A DNA stretch of 64,000 nt, from positions 71,167 to 135,166 of the forward strand of contig NZ_LGEA01000096.1 of NCBI RefSeq assembly GCF_001280065.1. Direction: 5' to 3'. Position numbers and translations under genes: made by a program. The notes beneath the pieces were generated by a model that was given only the letters and a program-made list of their open reading frames with translations, was not told where the DNA came from and ran no database searches. Shown here piece after piece: positions 63,734-64,000 of the stretch (position 1 is its first letter; each line of letters opens with the position of its first letter). Origin of the DNA: Streptomyces sp. NRRL B-1140 (GTDB taxonomy: Bacteria > Actinomycetota > Actinomycetes > Streptomycetales > Streptomycetaceae).

Positions 63734-64000
63734 TCAGATGTTGCGGAAGCGGTTGATGGCGTCGATGTGCTGGGCTCGCTTCTCCTGGTCGCGCACGCCC
63801 AGGCCCTCCTCGGGGGACATGCACAGCACGCCGACCTTGCCCTGGTGGAGGTTGCGGTGCACGTCGAACGCGGCCTGGCCGGTGTCTTCCAGGGAGTACA
63901 CCTTCGACAGGGTCGGGTGGATCTTGCCCTTGGCGATGAGGCGGTTGGCCTCCCAGGCCTCGCGGTAGTTGGCGAAGTGCGAGCCGATGATCCGCTTGAG
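63734..64000 (-). CDS. ccr: crotonyl-CoA carboxylase/reductase, C-terminal part (truncated by window edge)
   Basis: The last 88 codons are present on the minus strand: [20 protein letters not shown], then [17 protein letters not shown] and the end [16 protein letters not shown]. This is the C-terminal region of the MDR-fold reductive carboxylase that makes (2S)-ethylmalonyl-CoA from crotonyl-CoA. It is the first gene of the ethylmalonyl-CoA operon and also supplies ethylmalonyl-CoA for polyketides. The rest lies beyond the window. Confidence 0.9.
   Translation of the reverse strand, partial: LKRIIGSHFANYREAWEANRLIAKGKIHPTLSKVYSLEDTGQAAFDVHRNLHQGKVGVLCMSPEEGLGVRDQEKRAQHIDAINRFRNI

Overview
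The window is a stretch of Streptomyces (high-GC actinomycete) chromosome. The support is very high third-position GC in every gene, a Streptomyces-type pcaD-pcaC fusion, a PucR-linked pyrimidine cluster, a UL36-like protein, a DUF6278 gene, a complete ethylmalonyl-CoA pathway operon and three copies of a short dispersed intergenic repeat that I associate with Streptomyces. Genes are densely packed and I see no rRNA, tRNA, CRISPR array or prophage. The only mobile element is an IS110-family copy at the left end.

Layout. 1-1.7 kb: IS110 element with a non-coding left arm that probably carries its bridge RNA; it abuts a pcaL gene cut off from the rest of a pca operon. 1.7-12.4 kb: mixed metabolism (MBL-fold hydrolase, exonuclease III, secreted SGNH and S15-type hydrolases, a solitary glutamate-type ABC ATPase, a secreted gamma-glutamyltransferase). 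12.4-17.8 kb: a third-type Clp unfoldase, and a methionine aminopeptidase diverging from a small XRE regulator across one shared palindrome with two overlapping leaderless promoters, then a UL36-like protein. 18-26.9 kb: a reductive-pyrimidine (hydantoin) catabolism cluster with two ureidopropionase-type amidohydrolases, an aminotransferase, a PucR regulator, dihydropyrimidinase, an LLM oxidoreductase and an NCS1 permease. 27.9-33.7 kb: a malate/organic-acid module on the minus strand (malic enzyme, AEC permease, FUSC protein, LysR) with a shared motif upstream of the first two genes. 33.9-46.2 kb: accessory enzymes (second gamma-glutamyltransferase, inositol-phosphatase family, FAD oxidoreductase plus macro domain, class II amidotransferase, K+ channel with DUF2252, PAS-GAF-SpoIIE phosphatase, Asp-nucleophile hydrolase). 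46.4-50.3 kb: a large Tat-exported GH2 beta-galactosidase with a LamG domain inserted in its catalytic region. 50.3-57.3 kb: a CzrA-like ArsR sensor without a transporter, Ada-AlkA and Ogt DNA repair, sirtuin, Nudix, ADP-ribosylglycohydrolase and glycerate kinase. 57.3-64 kb: psd-pssA phospholipid genes, then the ccr-ecm-mcl-mch-mcd operon, with ccr running off the right edge.

How the parts work together. The 18-27 kb cluster imports a nucleobase or hydantoin, opens the ring, hydrolyses the N-carbamoyl product and transaminates the beta-amino acid; the LLM enzyme is the only candidate for a redox step. The malate module couples uptake or export to NAD-malic enzyme. The ethylmalonyl-CoA operon assimilates acetyl-CoA units and supplies methylmalonyl-CoA and ethylmalonyl-CoA, which are also polyketide precursors. 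Several genes here (map, xre, arsR, sirtuin) have a TANNNT box 6-7 nt before the start codon, the signature of leaderless transcripts.

Limits: all functions are read from sequence motifs without database searches; IS ends, promoters and operators are predictions.
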